Positions 58,372 through 64,000 of a DNA stretch of 64,000 nucleotides are shown here, piece by piece (the first letter of the stretch is position 1; each line of letters opens with the position of its first letter). The stretch comes from Blastocystis sp. Blastoise (lineage: Eukaryota > Sar > Bigyra > Opalinata > Blastocystidae). The notes under the pieces were generated by a model. It was not told the origin of the DNA, searched no databases, and worked only from the letters and a program-made list of their open reading frames with translations. The stretch lies in the NCBI GenBank assembly GCA_039096225.1, contig JBBPEB010000015.1, forward strand, positions 558,001-622,000. The letters run 5' to 3'. The position numbers and the translations under genes were made by a program.

Positions 58372-59060
58372 TTTTATTTTTGCTAATTATAGATTTATAA
58401 AAACAAATAATATAGTATTCATTCAAAAAAAAATTGAAGACATCGTAAACATTATTCGAAGGGTAAATTTTAATAATAATATTCTTAAAAAAGAAATATT
58501 CATGTTTGTTTTCAATTAAATAAAGTGATTTGGAAATTTCTCACGGGAAATAAAAATGTAGAAATTCAAATAAGAAAATCAAACATGTCAACAAGTTATT
58601 TGTCAATATCTATCTTTTAAATTCTTATTAAGTAATTAGAACTATTTCCTTTTTACATATTTACCATGTAGATAGTATGTTTTTTATTCTTGAAAAATAT
58701 TATGCTAAAGAGAATGATAATCTAGAGATAGATTTATTAAAAACAGATAGATTGTGTCTATAAATAACATTTTTTTTCATTCAAATTCTTTGGTGTTTCA
58801 ATTACTGTGTAAGAATATAATAACATATTCTAATTAATAATTTTTTTTATTTTTTGTTAAACAACAATGAGAAATAAGTAATATTAAAGTGTTCTATAGC
58901 AAACCTTTCATGTTTATTATACATGTTCTTCAATGAAAGTGATATAACAAGTATATTGAAAAATAATATTAAAAAATTATGTTTATAAAAAGAAATAGCA
59001 AAACAAGATTGAAACAGAAGAAATTTAGATAATTAAATGAATCTCTGAAACTAAAAATGA
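58372..59060. other. Intergenic between two minus-strand genes
   Basis: 689 bases upstream of INCENP and downstream of the bromodomain gene. AT-rich, no repeat or exon recognised. Confidence 0.5.
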
Positions 59061-62264
<3,204 letters not shown>

Positions 62265-63154
62265 TTTTATATTTAGATTATCTTTAAAAGGATATCAACA
62301 AATATTTTTAAAAAAATATTTTTTTTTATAAATATATTTGTGTAAAAATGTTTCACTAATGAATACATTATAAATATAATATTTTTAGTTTATGATGATT
62401 TTAAAAATAGATTAGAACAAAACAGCACATACTAATACACAATAACAAACAGATAAGATTAAGTTATTTGATAAATAATTATATACAAAAGCCAAAAAAA
62501 AAAGAGGAGTAAAGAAGTGATATAAATATTCATCAAATAGCACATTTTCATAAGGAACAAAAAGTAAAATTAAATAAACAAAACAGAAAATGAAAATGAA
62601 AACACAAGATTTTAAAAAAAAAAGTAAAATTTTAAAAGATTAAAAAATCTATATATATACATATATTATATTATATATATATATAAATGTATTTGAATGA
62701 TAAAACTCATTTTACATACTCTCACAAATTATTTATATATATCAAAATATAATATAACTATGAGAAATAAGTATATTATATAACTGGCAAACTATTAAAA
62801 AAATAATAAATATACATTATATATATGCTATATAAACAAAAATATTTAAACGTAAGAATAATAAGTATATATTATATATATATTATATAAAGGAGATAAC
62901 ATTAATAGATAATGCAGCGAACGAGAATGAGAGAAAAGAAGAAATACAATAGTTCAAATAAATGTAATTTATTATCGAAAGATATGAATAAATAGATATA
63001 AATGAGTATATATATAGTTTATTATATATATATATATATATAATAAACTATATAGAGTATTCTTATAGAAAGATAAAAATAAGGAAATAAGGAATATTAA
63101 ATATATTATATTTGAATACTTTTATTCATAAAGATATATATATATAAATTCTTC
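62265..63154. other. Intergenic between two minus-strand genes
   Basis: 890 bases upstream of the bromodomain gene and downstream of the Rb-like stop. Very AT-rich with A runs and TA runs, and the 44-bp palindrome at 63011. No exon or RNA seen. Confidence 0.5.
63011..63054. repeat. 44-bp perfect palindrome
   Basis: Arms TATATAGTTTATTA and TAATAAACTATATA around a TA run give a 44-base sequence equal to its own reverse complement. The non-TA arms show it is more than a TA run. It may form a cruciform or a strong 3' UTR hairpin for the Rb-like gene, whose stop is 101 bp away. Confidence 0.8.
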
Positions 63155-64000
63155 TTAATTTGACTTCATTTCTTCTTTTGGAGGTTCACAATTGATTATA
63201 TTTTGTTTCTTTATAGTAGCAGATTCTACTTTAGGAGCAACTGAAGAATAATTAATATCTGGTTGACATAAATTATGTAATATAAATAAAGCATCATATA
63301 AACTAGGAACAAATATATTATTATAGAAATCTACAACATTTCCCACTGGAGGCTCAGGATTATTCTATATATATATATATAATTTTAATTTTAATGTTTC
63401 AAATATAAATAATAACTAATAAATAAATTAAATATTAAAAAAATAAATAAATAAATAAATAAATTAAATATTAAATAAATAAAAATAAATTAAATAAATA
63501 AATATACAGGTTCTGGACTAATATCGACTTCAAACCAGACTTTCTTAATATCACTGAAAGGAAATAATTCTTTAAATCTAGAATAAGGTTCAAGTAGATC
63601 TTTATAAACATCTAATATTTGATGAAATGTTATTTGTACCTGTTGAATCTTACAAATACCATAAAAAGCACATATTAAATACTGATCAATACAATGAGTA
63701 TTCAAATATAAACGATATTTTCCTTGAGCTATAGAATATATATAATATATTAACTAGAATTTAAAAAAAAAATTATTTTATTGAATATATATTAAAAATA
63801 ACTATAATAAATATATATATTAAAAATAACTATAATAAATATATATATTAAAAATAACTATAATAAATATATATATTAAAAATAACTATAATAAATATAT
63901 ATATTAAAAATAACTATAATAAATATATATATTAAAAATAACTATAATAAATAAATATATATATTAAAATAACTATAAACCATAATAAATAAATTTATAA
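63155..64000 (-). CDS. Retinoblastoma-like pocket protein, C-terminal part (5' end outside window)
   Basis: The visible exons encode the end of the Rb pocket (cyclin-box B): GKYRLYLNTHCIDQYLICAF, YGICKIQQVQITFHQILDVY, and, after two introns, GNVVDFYNNIFVPSLYDALF. These match the DQxxxCxxYGICK, FxxIxxxYK and IxxFYNxxF motifs of Rb, p107 and p130. Between them is a family-variable KELFPFSDIKKVWFEVDIS. The C-terminal tail after the pocket is short (VESATIKKQNIINCEPPKEE) and ends at TAA 63155-63157. Rb proteins repress E2F transcription factors to control G1/S. The 5' exons and the A-box are outside the window; positions 63740-64000 are intron. Confidence 0.85.
63780..63965. repeat. 27-bp tandem repeat in Rb-like intron
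   Basis: Six to seven copies of a 27-bp unit containing ATTAAAAATAACTATAATAA plus a short TA run. It occupies the intron at the window's right end. Confidence 0.9.

Overview
The window is nuclear DNA from a very AT-rich eukaryote. Host genes are broken into many small exons by short introns that start GTATAT or GTATGT and end (TA)nTAG. Long AAT-encoded asparagine tracts lie in several proteins. Every stop codon I could place (18 of 18) is TAA. The gene content (SAMHD1, TTC1, DSCC1, KHDC4, GPALPP1, INCENP, a retinoblastoma pocket protein, TOG repeats, a GPR1/FUN34/YaaH acetate-type transporter, a cell-surface He_PIG/F5-8C protein) fits a free-living or anaerobic protist, or an early-diverging fungus. 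Dictyostelium-like amoebozoans, anaerobic metamonads and anaerobic fungi share this base composition. I cannot name a genus. Exon boundaries were read by eye from splice sites and protein similarity, so individual junctions are predictions.

Layout. 1-2669 (-): SAMHD1-type dNTPase, 3' end outside the window. 4007-9350 (+): large type I surface protein with three tandem modules. 9752-11626 (+): DSCC1. 11837-12887 (-): TTC1. 13411-15855 (+): TOG/HEAT protein. 16179-27143: a complete, apparently young Mutator-like DNA transposon inserted between host genes. 27366-30433 (+): ZIFL-like MFS transporter. 31056-35386 (-): EGF-repeat membrane protein. 36292-38939 (-): MOCOS-type class V aminotransferase with a signal peptide. 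40290-42856 (+): KHDC4-like KH protein. 43218-44868 (-): GPR1/FUN34/YaaH transporter. 45548-45969 (-): small organelle-targeted protein. 46186-48657 (+): GPALPP1/DUF3752 protein. 48684-48780: MITE-like foldback sequence. 48977-49572 (-): unknown protein. 50601-55785 (+): PH-RCC1-WH2 protein. 56085-58371 (-): INCENP. 59061-62264 (-): bromodomain-PHD protein. 63155-end (-): C-terminal part of a retinoblastoma-like protein.

The most striking object is the 10,965-bp transposon. It has 705-bp terminal inverted repeats that look identical, a perfect 9-bp target duplication, and two intron-containing genes. The first is a MULE transposase (WRKY/GCM1-like zinc finger, DDE triad, SWIM finger) whose reading frame runs through spliced exons into a ubiquitin-like beta-grasp domain. 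The second is a Ulp1/C48-type cysteine protease that ends exactly at the right terminal repeat. MULEs carrying Ulp1-like proteases are known (Kaonashi/KI-MULE and CUMULE types in plants). I do not know of one that also carries a ubiquitin-like domain in its transposase, so the element may encode both a Ub-like module and its own processing enzyme.

Among host genes, INCENP (mitosis), DSCC1 (cohesion/replication), the Rb-like protein (cell cycle) and SAMHD1 (dNTP pools) all serve the cell cycle, but their spacing and mixed strands give no sign of operon-like co-regulation.
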